The position numbers and the translations under genes were made by a program. This document shows, piece by piece, positions 37,301 to 50,224 of a stretch of 64,000 bases of DNA. Numbering within the stretch: position 1 is the first letter of the stretch; each line of letters starts with the position of its first letter. The DNA is taken from NCBI GenBank assembly GCA_003260075.1, contig QLIY01000023.1:41620-105619 (forward strand), in the 5' to 3' direction. Source of the stretch: Phallusia mammillata. Lineage: Eukaryota; Chordata; Ascidiacea; Phlebobranchia; Ascidiidae. The notes under the pieces are model-generated. The model was not told the DNA's origin, made no database searches, and saw only the letters and a program-made list of their open reading frames with translations.

Positions 37301-39123
37301 ACGTTTGGAAACTGAGTTTGATCTTTTTTCTTCGGGATCTTTGACATTTTGATAACTGCGCGGCGAGTTTAAATGTGATCTTTCATATGCACTTGGGGCT
37401 AAGGAACGTAAGATGACATTTGTCAGTGAGTCGGATTGAAATCGACCGCTCTTGCTTAACGAAAACTGTGAAATTGCGAACTATTTCCGTTTCGATTGTG
37501 TAATGCCATCATGTTTTGAAAAAAAAGGATAATCGGGAAACTGAAACAGAACGTATTCAAAATAAAAGTACCCACAACGGGAATTACAAACATCAAAACA
37601 CGAAAATTTTTGTGTCAAACGTCCTAGATTTCGAAAATATCTTTAAACTGTTAAACCAAGACTTCTTTATTGCCGCTAAAAAAATCAATCGGATTAGAAT
37701 TTTCGTTAAACAAGCTGTTATACCAACAAAAACCACGAAAAAACACAAAAAAACTTCAAAAAAGCCACAAAAAAGTAACAGCTCAGCAAACAGGGAAATT
37801 AATAACTCATTCTGCCATTTTAATTCATTAACCCAAAGTTCAACTATTTCAAATCGCCGCGTTCGCAGAAACCGATCTTTCAAATACCAACTATTTTTCG
37901 TCATGCGGATCAAAGTTCGTATTGTGCGTTTGTCCCATTCGAAAAAATGACAAATAATGCCTACAGGTTTTTGAATACCGCCTCATATGCAAATCGTATC
38001 ATTAAGCAAGACGCAAATGCATAATAGTCATATAAAGACGAAACTGCATTGGTTGGAGGTATGTCTTCTCGGAATATGTTGACGTAATGAAGACTAAATT
38101 GGACGAAACCATGCCAGTGTCGCTCTTACACGTTTGTGGCCGAAATACACATCGGAGAGAAGGCACCCCCCCACCCACAAATGTTAATTCGGCCCGTCAG
38201 AATTTAGTGGGAAATGTAAATAGTCAAAGTTGGTTCATTTTGTTCGTATGTTTCACTTTGGAATTCGTTTTTTCAAAGGTAAGTTACATACAGATCAGTT
38301 TATGTAGACATATTCTAGTCTACGACTTCAACACGAACACCTCACTTTCAAATCTTGTTTCGTTTTCGGATTCCCTGGTCAAGTAAAAGCCTAAAGGTTT
38401 AGAGTAATTAACCTTTATAACTGTCACCTGAATGTTCCAAACTTTACTTACAGAACTAAAATAGTTTTATTTAATTTTACAAATTAGCTTGCACATGTCA
38501 AAATTTATCCACTATTTCATGTAATGAGCAAGATGTTTTATCTGCTACCAAAAAGCGATGGCTGCTGGTCGATTTGGCACTTTATGAACGAATTACCTTT
38601 TTGCCCAAATCGACTATATGGAGATAGAGGATCACCTTTTTAATGGCGTCTTTTTGGAAGCTTTCTTGTGTTCCGTTATTTTGATTTGCTTAAACCTTGG
38701 TGAATTGTTGGCGGGGTACGGGCAATAAATTGCAAAGATTGCTGCAAAGTCCTAAAAATCTACTCCCTTTTTACGTAGATAGCGGTCGCAGCTACGTCAA
38801 GCAAGTTTATTAGACCAAAAATCTCTCACTAAATTCAAATCAAATATTCGTGTATGTGGGAAGTGTAGCGGTCAGACCCTGAAAACCAATCAAATAACAC
38901 AAAACCTTTGCAGCCATTAAATTAAGTTCATTGCGTCAACAATTTCAAACTTCAAACATAGCCCATACATAACCTGTCCATCTTCTCATTGTTAGTGTAA
39001 CCTACAGCAAAACGTACTGCACAAATCATTTAATTGCTATTGCTTTCAAACAGCACATACGCTTTGCCTATGAAAATGTCTGTGTGTGAATAAACGATTA
39101 TTGTTCATTCAGCAGTTATTGTT

Positions 39124-39195
39124 ATAATCGACGTTGCAAGATACCATTACCCTGAGATGAAAGCGTTTTTTATGGGACGCCGAAACGTCGATTAT
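39124..39195 (+). ncRNA. Hammerhead-ribozyme-like motif with 12-bp closing inverted repeat
   Basis: ATAATCGACGTT (39124-39135) pairs perfectly with AACGTCGATTAT (39184-39195). Between them are CCTGAGATGAAAGCG and GGGACGCCGAAACG, that is a CTGA..TGA box, a GCGT/ACGC hairpin and GAAAC. The CTGA box has two extra bases compared with the canonical CUGANGA, so this copy is probably inactive. Similar motifs are known from Penelope-like retroelements. No reverse transcriptase is nearby. Confidence 0.4.
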
Positions 39196-39531
39196 TTATG
39201 ATAAAAACTGCTGGAAGTGAAATATTCGTTTATACGTTATGCCTGGGATCAAAAGCTTATTCATTGAATTGGCCTATGTGAGAAGTTCGATTCATAAATG
39301 TAAGGCTTACTATGCGTGGGTGAGGCCTGAATCTGTAACCGACCGGCGGACTCATGTTGGCGGGATCGGACTATTCGAAATAGTTTATGAGTCATTGCAC
39401 AACTCGGCTGCAACTGCAACTGGTCTGTAAGCATCGGCACGCTTGCAATCTTATCTGCGAGATACACGTGGGCTGCCAGCAGGCTTTAGGACATTTGCGT
39501 TTTATAACAACATATCATTTGAACATTAGAG

Positions 39532-39768
39532 CAGTGGTTCTTAACCTTTTTTCCTTGCTGCACCCCTTTCAAATCACCAACCAATTTTCGCACCCCCTTT
39601 CATATCACTAACCAATTTTCGCTCCCCCTTCTGTAATTGCTTAAATAGAATAGACCTAACCAACCTTAATGATTCAGCATCCCCGCACCCCCTAGGAACA
39701 GTTCTCGCACCCCTTGGGGGTGCGTGCACCCCAGGTTAAGAACCCCTGNCCCAGGTTAAAAACCCCTG
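39532..39768. mobile_element. hAT MITE, with a 1-base gap inside
   Basis: Ends CAGTGGTTCTTAACC and GGTTAAAAACCCCTG. Target duplication cattagag (39524-39531) / cattagac (39769-39776), 7 of 8. The right end is doubled around an n at 39749 ('caggttaagaacccctg' before, 'caggttaaaaacccctg' after). Confidence 0.75.
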
Positions 39769-42537
39769 CATTAGACCATTACAGACAGCCTTTAAAAGTA
39801 CCTAACAAGAAAATACATTAAACTAGAAAATACATTGTAACCTATACATGAAATGCTTGTGTACAAGGAATATATTATATTGCAAACATTTTAACAATCG
39901 CTGTTGTCATCATAAGTGAAAACTGATAACAACGATTATTGAAAGTCTGCGATAGAATGAGTGCTAAACATATCAGCTCTATGGCCGTATTGCTTTGGTC
40001 ACTTGAAACAATTTGAAAACACCCATAGTTTTGACTGTAAATTTAGGCTTTCCTGTTTTCATACCCAAGACGTTTTTAAACGTGTCATACTTTTGTTTCA
40101 ACAACAAACTAACTAAACGAGCGCAGACCATTTATTTGTTTATTGTGGTGTAGTTGCGAGCCATAAAATTGGCGGCCTAATGGTAAAACACCCGCATGGG
40201 TTTACATATTTGCCCTGCGTTGTTTGACTGTGGCTCAAAAATCACAAACAGGAATCGTTCCAGGTGATTCTGTGTTGACAATATCCGGCGACCTATTGCC
40301 TACATTCGACATTCCGTAACCAATCTTGGTAGCACTTGCCAACGGTAGCGCTTTTTGTTTTTGTTTATGAAGCCTAGGCGTCTGTCGCATATTATTATTA
40401 GGCGCTTCCGGAAACAATTCTCCTCGTTTTGCGCAGTATTGCAAATTCATTTGTTTTGGAACGCGCCCGGCCGCGTTTACGCAAATCGCGTGAAAAAAAC
40501 AAAACGAAATGTGACAGTCGTCTGGAAAAATGCGACTACATCGATTGCATGCAAAACTGCAGCGCTAAAATTGGTAACTGCTATTCTTTCCTTTCTCGCC
40601 TGCCTGTTACTGTTCTACTTCTCCTTTGCTGTTAATGGCGCAACCTGCAATAGATTTTTGTCATTTGTTTCAATTTATTTCGCTTGACTAAATGAATGAC
40701 AAAATTGACCAAGACGCAGTATCTTAGTTAATAGAACAATTTGAAATAGAGTCACAAAATTGCACCGAGAATAGAAACCGAAAAATTAGGTTATTTTTTA
40801 AGTCAACTATGTGACACAAACATTGGGAAACGAAGTAATAGCTCAATACCGGCAGAATTGATCAGTAAGAATTGGCTGTTGATTGATTGCTGCCCACAGA
40901 ATGTTTTATGACCGCGAACCGACACTTTGACGTCATTCTGACGTAGGTTGTAGTCCGGAATCCCCCTTTTCATGCCAGGCAATGGGAGAGGGCAACGTGC
41001 CAAAGTCATTTTCAAATGTTACGTTTAATTATGTGGATTGTATTTCCTGCTGTTTTTACAAGCAGTCTATTCTGTTTTACACGCAGCCAATTTTTTTCTT
41101 CTGTTTAACACGCAGACTGAGTACTTCAAATAAATTGGACTGACCATATTTAAGGGCGCTATAAAAGACTTGTTTGTCAAAACGTTTGTGTTTTGATAAC
41201 ACACATTTCAGATTAGCCAATGTCCCACGGTTATCACCGTCAACTTTGCGGTTTGAATTTATGTTTGAATCTCAGCTTGACTTGCCTAATTTAATGCAAT
41301 CGAATTCTAAATTGGGGGCGTGGAAGGTATCCCTGCCTCTGCGCCCCATACCGCCCAGTATTTTTGTACCAACAGTCCCACAAATTGCGGTTAAAAATAG
41401 AAGCATTCCGAAGAATTCTGAAACTTACGCATGCGAGCAATTTGTCAATTTTTCGGTCAGCTGATTGTCTGCGGTCGCACAAAAGCCTGCCTTATAACCT
41501 GTCTGTTTCTTACTAGTCTCAAACAACAGCCTTTTAGGTATGGAATATATATAAACTCTTATTGAACCATTTCGTATAGCGTGTCGTAAAAAAAAGGTTT
41601 AACAGCATAAAAGTGCATTTTGACAGTACAAGTAAAAAAAAACAAGATACTTTGGTGTTACAAAAAACAACGAACGGCCACAGAACACAGGGATATGCGC
41701 TAAGTAAACAAAACGAGCCCGGTGCTTGAAAGAGCTTTGGCAACAAGGCATGTGTACTCGCACTGCACAGAAGGTAAATAGATTCTATCGCGACACACAA
41801 AAATGGCAAGTGAACAACACAACAGCATTTGAAAGCACAGCGGGCAGTAACGTGTGATGTAAGGTTAGCTATATCATATAGGGAGCAACGGGGGCACATT
41901 GCATTCAGTTATCACGCCTAAGACAGTATACGCACAGTGCTGACAAGATACAGAAACAGTAGTATTGTGGCAAATGTAAAAAGGCGGTTGGCACTTATCT
42001 GCCGTGACAACGCAAGCTTCTGACAAAGGGATAACTATTAGGGGAAATCGCCAGTCACGATCTGCAAGCGCATCCCAGCTTGTGATCCGACGTGCTGATG
42101 CAATTAATTTTCTGTGCGAGCAGGGCCAAATTAAAAATCCTTAACGACGCTTTTAGAGCGCGTGCGAAAAGCCATCGCGTGCAACGCGGCTATTCCGGAA
42201 CCGACCGTAAAACATAATCGCTCATTGGCGTTTTGTAGCAGATAAATCTGTGAAGGGGAACAACATGGGGGCAAGGAAACGTCAATAAAAAAATAAACCT
42301 CAACAAAAACAAAAAGGGCGGGTACTCGCGTACGCCGCGAATGCAATAAATAAATATTTAGATCTACTTTAAATAGTAATAATAATAGAATAATACATAA
42401 ATAGGCTTGCATTTGTATAAAAAATAAAAATCTCCCTTCAAGGTCACGATCAGTCGGCGAGTGAACTTGAGGTACCTACGACGGAAACTTTTAGCACCTC
42501 AAATCGGTTCTATACGTACAGAAATAAAACATCGTAC

Positions 42538-43137
42538 TCAGTCCTCTAGCTCGAAGCCCCAGTCGATTGCGTCTCCCATCTCGGTCAAAAGTACACTACG
42601 GCCATCATCGGTGCCGAGGAACGCGCCGGACACGTTGTGTAAAAGATAGCGATGGTTTGTGAGTTTCGTCCCCGTGATCTCAAAAGCACGGTCGTCGGAT
42701 TGCAGAAGAAGTTCAGGGGCAGGCATCGCTCCAGTAAGGTACAGACGCGCCAGCCTGTTCTCGGTCTTTTTGGCAACAGACATGAAGCGATACATGTTGT
42801 TGATAGGTGTGTTGGCAACTGGAATACCAAACATAACGGTCTCGTTGCGTTTCCAGACCGTCCACACTCGCTTCTTACGACCCCTGGCAAGCCGCATTCT
42901 TGAGTTTTTGCTCAAGTGACGAGGCCACAGCCTGCGAAGGTTGACCTGGTTGACTACCTCCACGTGTAGCCGCTCAGTAACGTCTTGCTGCATAGCGTTG
43001 AACGTAATGTCCCTCACGCTACGAGTTTTGCCTCTGCAGTCGTCAAAAGCGCAGGCGATCCGCCTGAGCAGTGACCTGGTTCTGATACGCTGACCCGCCA
43101 TCGAGGAGGCCTCCGAAGTGGCGGCTGAAGAAAGACT

Positions 43138-43202
<65 letters not shown>

Positions 43203-43339
43203 CTGCAGCTTAATAACAACAGTCCGAATTTACAAAGCAGTAATGCCATTCCGCTATTTGATTTTCTCCTGCGTGCTGGCTGACTGTAGGTGCCGAATCG
43301 GCAAAGTGAGAGTAGCAAAATAGTGTCCAGCAGTAACAT
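42538..43339 (-). CDS. Probable secreted protein of unknown family, broken by a 61-G run
   Basis: From 43339 the minus strand reads MLLLDTILLLSLCRFG, a plausible signal peptide, then SQPARRRK (a basic site that could be processed), up to the G run at 43140-43200. Past the run the open frame resumes as QSLSSAATSEASSMAGQR and continues 187 codons from that Met to TGA at 42538-42540. The mature part has Arg/Lys-rich segments (RGRKKRVWTVWKRNET), two N-glycosylation sequons (NET, NVS) and only two Cys in AFDDCRGK/RRIACAF. The C-terminal RYLLHNVSGAFLGTDDGRS vaguely recalls a beta-trefoil repeat, but I do not recognise the family. Frame continuity across the G run cannot be shown. A TATA box 63 bp upstream of the ATG supports this start. 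Confidence 0.65.
43140..43200. repeat. 61-base G run inside the unknown secreted gene
   Basis: It gives a false poly-proline tract on the minus strand. The left neighbour ends in 'aaagacttt' and the right begins 'acctgcagc'. The missing sequence could be coding or an intron. Confidence 0.65.
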
Positions 43340-43401
43340 GATTCTAGTGTGCTCGGGATTTGTTCTCGTTTCAACTAATGTCCATAGCAACTCGCTCGCT
43401 G

Positions 43402-43408
43402 TTTTATA
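43402..43408 (-). promoter_or_regulatory. TATA box of the minus-strand secreted-protein gene
   Basis: TATAAAA on the minus strand, 63 bp upstream of the ATG at 43339. A start of transcription about 30 bp downstream would leave a 5' UTR of about 35 bases. An ATG at 43384-43382 opens only a four-codon frame and would fall upstream of that start. Confidence 0.45.
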
Positions 43409-43526
43409 CTAAAGCGTCGTCCAATATAAATCTTTTTATAGCCTCTGAGTGTGATGACTCAGACGCAGTAGCCTCCTGCGTAGACGTTGTGAAACGCCGT
43501 TGCTGTTGCTATCCATGTTTCCCAAT

Positions 43527-43768
43527 ACCGGCCGAAACTAATCGTAACGTTTAGCAGCGCTTGTGTTAAGAGTGCGCACCTGGGCCCAGACGTTAAGCGT
43601 CCAGCACTTTCGCGTTTCGGGCGTCGCGAAAAAGGTTTTCGGGGGGGGGGGCTTACCGGCCGAAACTAAGCGTAACGTTTAGCAGCGCTTGTGTTAAGAG
43701 TGCGCACCTGGGCCAGACATTAAGCGTCCAGCACTTTCGCGTTTCGGGCGTCGCGAAAAAGGTTTTCA
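43527..43768. repeat. ~115-bp direct repeat around an 11-base G run
   Basis: 'taccggccgaaactaa' to 'gcgtcgcgaaaaaggttttc' stands on both sides of the run (43641-43651), nearly identical (one-base deletion in 'gggccca' versus 'gggcca'). Confidence 0.85.
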
Positions 43769-45484
43769 CGCTTGGACGCCTTTGGGCTAACAAACAGCGC
43801 ATGTCTGCCCAAGCGTGGGAAGAGATTACTTGTTGCTAAAAAAATCACTTTTTCAACGGGTTTCGATACTCCCGCAATGGTTACATACTATATATGACGA
43901 GTCATTGTTTTAAGCGCACATCGAAGCGAGTCAAGATCACATGTTGATTAGCTAGGACAAAGACAAAAACGAGAACAATGCCAGAATCATGTTACTGGTA
44001 TATCTAATAAATAGTATTTCACTAGCAGTCCGTTTAACACCACAAACATGCAAGAACTCAGTTTATAAACTTAACTCATAACTGATAAGCTAAAAAGGCC
44101 TCGTTCTGCCAGACGGCCAAATTCCGCAATGTTAACCCCAAATCAAGACCATTATATACCCCCCGACTGTAGTTCACAAAAAACGTCATGCTTTTTGCAA
44201 GTAACGGGGGATTGCGTACCAGCGTCAACGACATATCATGCACCACAGCCAGCCCTTGCGTGAGCACGCAAAGCCTTGGGGGCGTGCGTATTCTCGTGTT
44301 ATGGGGCCGCGACGTTCCGAAAAGCGTAAACCTCAACACGCGCCAGTTGCTCGACAGCATCGAAAGAGATCGGTAAAGTTTTAGGTTACGCTTTGCTTAG
44401 TTTCGCACCTAAATCCGTCAAGTAGCATCCAGGCATAACAAAATGTAACGCATTGTTGGTACGGTATTTCTTGGCTCCAAAATTGTACAATGTTAGCGTA
44501 TTGACACATTTTTTAGCTTTCTTTAATCCAAAATATGACGCCAAATTAAAATGGAAAGCAACTAATTTTGAAAAGCTATTTTGCAAAGGCCATTTGAAAT
44601 GAATTATGACTTGGCTTTCAGACTAAATTATTAAACCCTAAAATAATTAGTCGTCAAGTGATCCTTAAATAATGCTGCAAACTATTTATTGTTAATTGTC
44701 ACTCTGGTTGGCGTTTGTACAAGTGCATCAAATTTTGGATTTTGTAGAAGCGTAAAGGCACAACATTCTTGTAATGCCAAGAAAAAACGCAATTTCAAAT
44801 TTAACAAGATTAAAAAAACTAACTAATGAGAACATAAAAAAACTCATTAGACGCTACTTTGCTGCATTTTAAATTTTATAACTGCGAATTTAAATGCTAC
44901 ATTGGTAATTTAAAAACTATTTCCGTCATCTTTCGCATATTATTTCTTGCTACGTTAGTTTTTGCAAAACAACAGTGCAAAGTTATATTAATTTCGTTTC
45001 AAAATATTTTAAATCGCAAAACTTATTGATCTTATTCCAGTCCAAATGCGCTGCACAGTAAATATATACCGACTAAATTTGCAAGGTGAAATCTTATTTC
45101 TCTTTTGAACTTGCCCCCCTTGTCTCTACCCTGGCAACTCATGATTTACACCTGTATATGCACTCCCTTATATTAAATCCCGGCGGATTTGCACGAAAAA
45201 GGTGTTGTGCCCTGTGCCCCGGTTGGCACGTTGTTCTGAAACGCGAGGAGGCGGTGACCTGCTAACCGCATACAACATATTGCAAAGCGTGTTAGTCTAT
45301 TCCTGTTAGGTACAGACCAGCTATTCTGGTGCGTTTGTTATGAAACCTGACCAAATAAAATTGGCCGCAAAACTCATTCTGCCGGAAATTTAAGACCGGT
45401 TTGGTACGGGGCATGTCTTGCAGGCAGAATATGCAGACCTAGAAAAGTTAATGCAGCGCTCTGGCGACACCACTGTTTTCGAAC

Positions 45485-45980
45485 CCCAAAATAAGGTTTA
45501 CGATATGTAATAATCTGCACTACGCATAACCATATTTCTTGGTGTTATATTTATCACAATTTTATTACGATCACAATTATTATTTTATTACGATTAGGGG
45601 GGGGGGACTGAAATAAGGTTTACGATATGTAACAATGTGCACTACGCATAGCCATAGTTCTTGTGTTAGGTTTATCATAATTTTATTACGATTACGATTG
45701 TTTTTTCAGAGGAAACTCTAAAATAAGAGACACAATAGCGCAAAAAACTCAAAATTCCCAAGCCACTTGGGGGGGGGGCAGAAAACTTCGAAAATAAGAG
45801 ACACGGCGTAAGCGCACTGATACGTGAGTATAAACATCTGTTTTTGCTTTTATATTTCAAATAAGGCGAAAAACTTTATTTGATATTAGTTTTTTTAAGT
45901 ACAACAACACCTACGCACAGAAGTTAACCGTTACTTACAGAGGCAAAAAATTCAAATTTTCCAAGCCACTTCAAACCGTT
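45485..45980. repeat. Two consecutive direct repeats around 10-base G runs
   Basis: 'aaataaggtttacgatatgt' recurs across the run at 45597-45606. 'aaataagagacac' and 'aattcccaagccactt' recur across the run at 45769-45778, where the right copy holds about 100 extra bases between the two shared blocks. Confidence 0.75.
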
Positions 45981-46440
45981 TGACAGCTTAGTTGACATTT
46001 TTGTTGCCAAAAACTATTACACTTCTTTGATACGGTTAGGGCAAACTTCTACCATTTACCATGCTTTATGTTCGTCACACAAAACGCGGTCTTCCACTTT
46101 CGTAAACAATATGCACGTCTATGTTTAATGTTAAATCGGGGCTTGGAAATTAAAAATGCAAAGTATTTTTTTATCGAAACACCCTTAGTGTAGATTTTTT
46201 AATCACTGCACGCTAGGTCTGCGAGGCAGTACCGTCACATGCGGGCGCGGTGATGAATTTATGTGGCAGTGAACATATGTGTTAAAAACTCGTACTGGCG
46301 GCCGGTGTCAATTAAATAAAACGCTTTTGCTGACATTTCGCTTTAAAAAAAATGGTTTGAATGGATTTCGCTGGGATGGAAATATATATTATACCGGCCC
46401 AGTAGCCATGTGCACCAGACCTATGGTACGCATATTAGGT

Positions 46441-46480
46441 ACAAACAATTAAACAAACAACAAACAAACAAACAAACAAC
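46441..46480. repeat. (AAAC)n microsatellite
   Basis: Imperfect run of aaac/caaa units, broken by one caac unit. No functional indication. Confidence 0.85.
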
Positions 46481-49400
46481 GTAAAAATACAGAAAGAGAC
46501 GTCATACATAGACAGTTAAGGCTGATTGCCAATTCCAGGTTCTTGGTATTTAAACACATTTTGCAAGCCTTCACATATACAAAACAAAACCAACCAACCT
46601 TTTACAGTTTCCCATGACACTGTGGCCTTGGCTGATCTTCTAGGTCACAACTTGCCGATGACTCACAGGTTCCACAAAAGCATTTTCTGCCCAATTGATA
46701 GCATATGCACTGATTTTATTATGTCACAATACACCCATTATATTGCAGTACATTGTTACGTTCGGCTTCCCACTTAAATATGGTTTTCATTTTGGCAGCT
46801 TGGTTAACGGAGGTGAAGTACTGTTAAGGTGGAAATGATTCATTCTGTTTTTGCTCTCAATATTTACGGATGACAAGTCGCAAAATTGCATTTAGTCTTT
46901 TTACTGAACAACCGAAAAGTCAGTTGGAAACTAAAAGCCGTTGCACTCATTTGTTGTCATAAGTGATAAAAAATGCAGTTTTTGTGAAACATAAGTTGGA
47001 ATTTTCGATTAGGTGCGACACAACATCTACCGTGAATCTTGCAATTGCCTCTAAACGTTGTCATCTGTCTTGACGGTGATCTTTGCTTAAAATGGCTGCA
47101 ACCAGAGAAAGTTTGGACTTGAAATGAAATTTTGTTTTGATGTAGGTAAACTTTTACACAATTAACAAACCTTTTTGATTAGGATCATAAGAGGTTTTTG
47201 GTTTTACATCTTTAGAACTGTTATGAACACCAGATAACTAATGATGTTTTTCGATTTTAGCTTTTTTGGTTAAAGAAACTATATATGTTCGTGCTTTGAC
47301 ATTTTTGACAAAGTACTTCAACTAATGCCTTTGTGATCAAACTCAAGGTGCCTTCAATCCACAGCAGCATGGAGCCACGAGCAGAAAATGAAAATTAGTT
47401 GATAAAAAATGGATGCAGCCGATACGGGCAACTATTATAATAACTTAGCTTAAGCTAGCACTTTAGTTGCTAGTTAGTAAACGTAAACGACTAACTATTA
47501 ATTTTTAGTAAGAAACATTGTGTTATTTTAGTGATATTATGTCACTGATATATTATTATGTTTTATGTAAGGATGCAAGATTCAATCGTGTATGCTTGGT
47601 TTTGAGCGGACGGTCGCCATTTTTGTTTTGTGTTCAAGACGCAAGGTTGGCACCTACGGCACCTGTAGTGTCATGCATCCTACTTGGACGCACTGCAGGG
47701 AATTCTAACAACAAAAACATTCGAATCATTTTTTTAAATGCATGTGCATTTGTTCATTTGCACAGTGTTGGGATTCTACAATAGGCTAGAAAATAATATT
47801 GAAAGTGACGGCTATGATGATTACGTTAAAGACGAACAGCATATATTGCCAATATGCAGGGTTGCCACACCGTCCTTATTTCTAAGATTTGTCGTTAATT
47901 TAAAGGGCGATGAAAATTTATTGTCTTTATTTCTAAGAAATGCCCTTGTTTTTGACTTGGGTCCTTATTTTGTCTTATTTTCAACAATTACAAGTCAAAA
48001 CCCTGCTACAAGTAGTGCAAGTATATTAGGGTATTAATTTTTGAGTTTCCAAATTGCTCCTATAGTCATTTCATTCCTACTTTAAATTGGGTGATCTCAC
48101 ACCTTATTTTAAGTCATTGCTTCACCTTCCTGAAGGCTTTCAAAAACGGTTAAAGCCATTGTGTTGCAATAAGAGTTCTTGCGGTTCTCGACCCGTAATG
48201 ACGCTTAAAGTCCATTGTTTTCTTCAATTTTGAAATTCCGTAAATGACTGGCAATAGAACGTAGCTTTAATAACTATTTCCGTGCTTTACGTATGGTGAC
48301 GTATGGAAATCGGGCCAGACCTGGAATTTTGACGCTTGCCAAGTGCTAGTTCCATTGATAAAGACATCATTGTATGGACACCACGGCGCCTGAATCTGTT
48401 TACACACCCCAGCGCCTGGCATTCGACTGGCCAGATGTTGACAATCTGATTTGCAATGACATCCCCTAAACAACACGTCGATCGTAGGAAACGCTTTCTT
48501 ATCCCCTTTATCTCATTGGATTTAGCTAGAACAAAAATGTCATTGGGTCTTTCGCGGAGTAAAAAGCAACCGTTTCTTGTGCCTCATAAATAATGGTAAG
48601 GCAATACAGGTGATTTTGTTTTCCCATTAACACATGCTTCAGGTCAACGGAATTCCTGGAAACGATTTGGCGTTTTTGGTTATTCAATTTGCACTCACAT
48701 TCTTGCTATTGCGCATACGATCAGTGTACTGGTGATAATGTTTTCCAAGAACATCGAAGAGAGAAATTTCAACCTGGGAAGGAAAGTTTTCTACCTGGGA
48801 AGTTTTCTATAAAACCGAAAAATGTTATCCAATTTTAATCTGTATCAATTTTTTTCGCAGGTTCCAAACAGGGATTGTTTCATATCATATGTAGCCTACT
48901 TGCCTTCAAGGACATTGGAAATTTCCTATTAGTCAACAATTTTCTGACATGACGAAATTTATCAGCAAAGTTTCGCAACCCCATACATTCCAACACTTTT
49001 CAAATCACACCCTTGTATCTATTTTTACGTCATTTATGAGAAATGCTATGTTTCCGTTAGTATTTAACGGGACAAACGTCTCTGTTGAATTTATTCATAC
49101 TTTTTGCGTGCGGAAATTGGCGTCCTGAGTGCACCGAAGGCACACTTGAACCTAAGCACCTTTTCCTTGCATTTCTCCCTGGTTGCATACTAAATCCACA
49201 AACTAGCTGCGGTTTCTCAATACAACGGAAATGCAACTCAAAGGCATTCAACTGCCACGTGGTAATCGATAGGATAGTGTGTTGTCAAGGCCCAAGGTCA
49301 CCCACTCAAATTGGTGCGGAGTGATTCATAAAATTCGGCGAATAAATGCTCTAGTTTTTATATCGTCTGTTTAAAAATACTTTCATAACTTGATTGATGT

Positions 49401-50111
49401 TACCAGACCAAAAACTCGCACGCCATTTTGTGCATGAAGGTAATTTTTATGTATTCAAAAATAATAATGGACGGGTATGCGCATTTCGTTGTCTTTGAGC
49501 GCGGTTTTATTTTGTTTCGACTCCTATCTTCATCTAAGCTATAGAAACCTCTTTCTTTCGGAGCACGGCCCACTAAAAGAAGTAAGTTATTACACATATT
49601 ATTTTTTAATAGAACTGTTTTATTCTAGAAGGAACGCTACGCCATAGGTACAAAAATAGATTTACAATCGGTCGTTAAACAGTGATAATATTGGCTTTAC
49701 GGTGACAGTGAAGATCTCTAAACTATACACGATAATAACGGTGCAAACGTGAAAATAATATTAGCGAACAAGTGAAAATTAGCTCAAAGTGCAACAGCAT
49801 AATAAAGGCACCGTTCCGCGAGCGTGAAGCAAATTACTACTTGGATTGCGGAATTTCGCGACGTTGATTAGAAAACACAGTGGAAATGTTGATTTCATTG
49901 AATTTTTGACTGCACATGGAAAGACACACAACGGGAATGATATAATATATACGCGTGCAAAATGACTGCCAAGTTATAGACTGTGTAATGTCACTGTTGA
50001 CAAAAGGACATAAAACCACCCTGCACATACAAGAAAAGTGTATCTATAACTAATACGAACAAATTCCACAGCTTATGAATGATCACACAATTGCAAAGTG
50101 TTTGTAGCCGA

Positions 50112-50224
50112 TTACGAAAGCAACTGTTTTTTCTTGTCAATTTCGGATTGGGCGTGATTCGCTTGACTGAGCAGGTGTTCCTTGCGCTCACCCAGTTGCG
50201 CTATCTGAAGTTGCTGGGGCGGGC
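50112..50224 (-). CDS. Coiled-coil gene terminal exon
   Basis: 113 nt after acceptor tattttttgcag: GPPQQLQIAQLGERKEHLLS, AQSEIDKKKQLLS and stop TAA (50112-50114). The phase 1 to 2 junction fits exon 14. Confidence 0.85.

Larger units (their letters stand above)
29910..42537. other. Gene-poor stretch with MITEs and G-run duplications
   Basis: No gene I can defend. It contains a 195-bp hAT MITE (30905-31099), three G-run duplications (33124-34341), a 12-bp inverted repeat with hammerhead-like content (39124-39195) and a hAT MITE (39532-39768). A 144-codon Lys/Asn-rich frame at 37516-37950 has no early ATG and looks like an A-rich chance frame. A tRNA A-box-like stretch (gcggcctaatggtaaaacac, 40169-40188) has no matching B box. 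Confidence 0.5.
43409..50111. other. Gene-poor stretch between the secreted gene and the coiled-coil gene
   Basis: Contains G-run duplications at 43527-43768, 45485-45700 and 45700-45980 and an aaac-type microsatellite (46441-46480). Overlapping frames on both strands near 44076-44376 and a Cys-containing minus frame at 48267-48476 are possible exons but lack supporting splice partners. The stretch 49300-50111 would hold the 3' UTR of the coiled-coil gene; a minus AATAAA (plus tttatt, 49506-49511) is a candidate poly(A) signal. Confidence 0.45.

Noticed and set aside
37516-37950. 144-codon Lys/Asn-rich open frame on the plus strand
   Set aside because: No ATG near its start, A-rich composition that avoids stops by chance, an equally long frame on the other strand, and no recognisable motif.
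40169-40230. tRNA-like A box (cctaatggtaaaacac)
   Set aside because: No B box at the expected distance and no acceptor-stem pairing; at most a SINE remnant.
44076-44376. Overlapping frames on both strands in a GC-richer patch
   Set aside because: Neither strand shows a start context, splice partner or recognised motif.
48267-48476. Cys-containing minus frame (CHCKSDCQHL...)
   Set aside because: Could be an exon, but no splice partner or family match; the length is within chance for this region.
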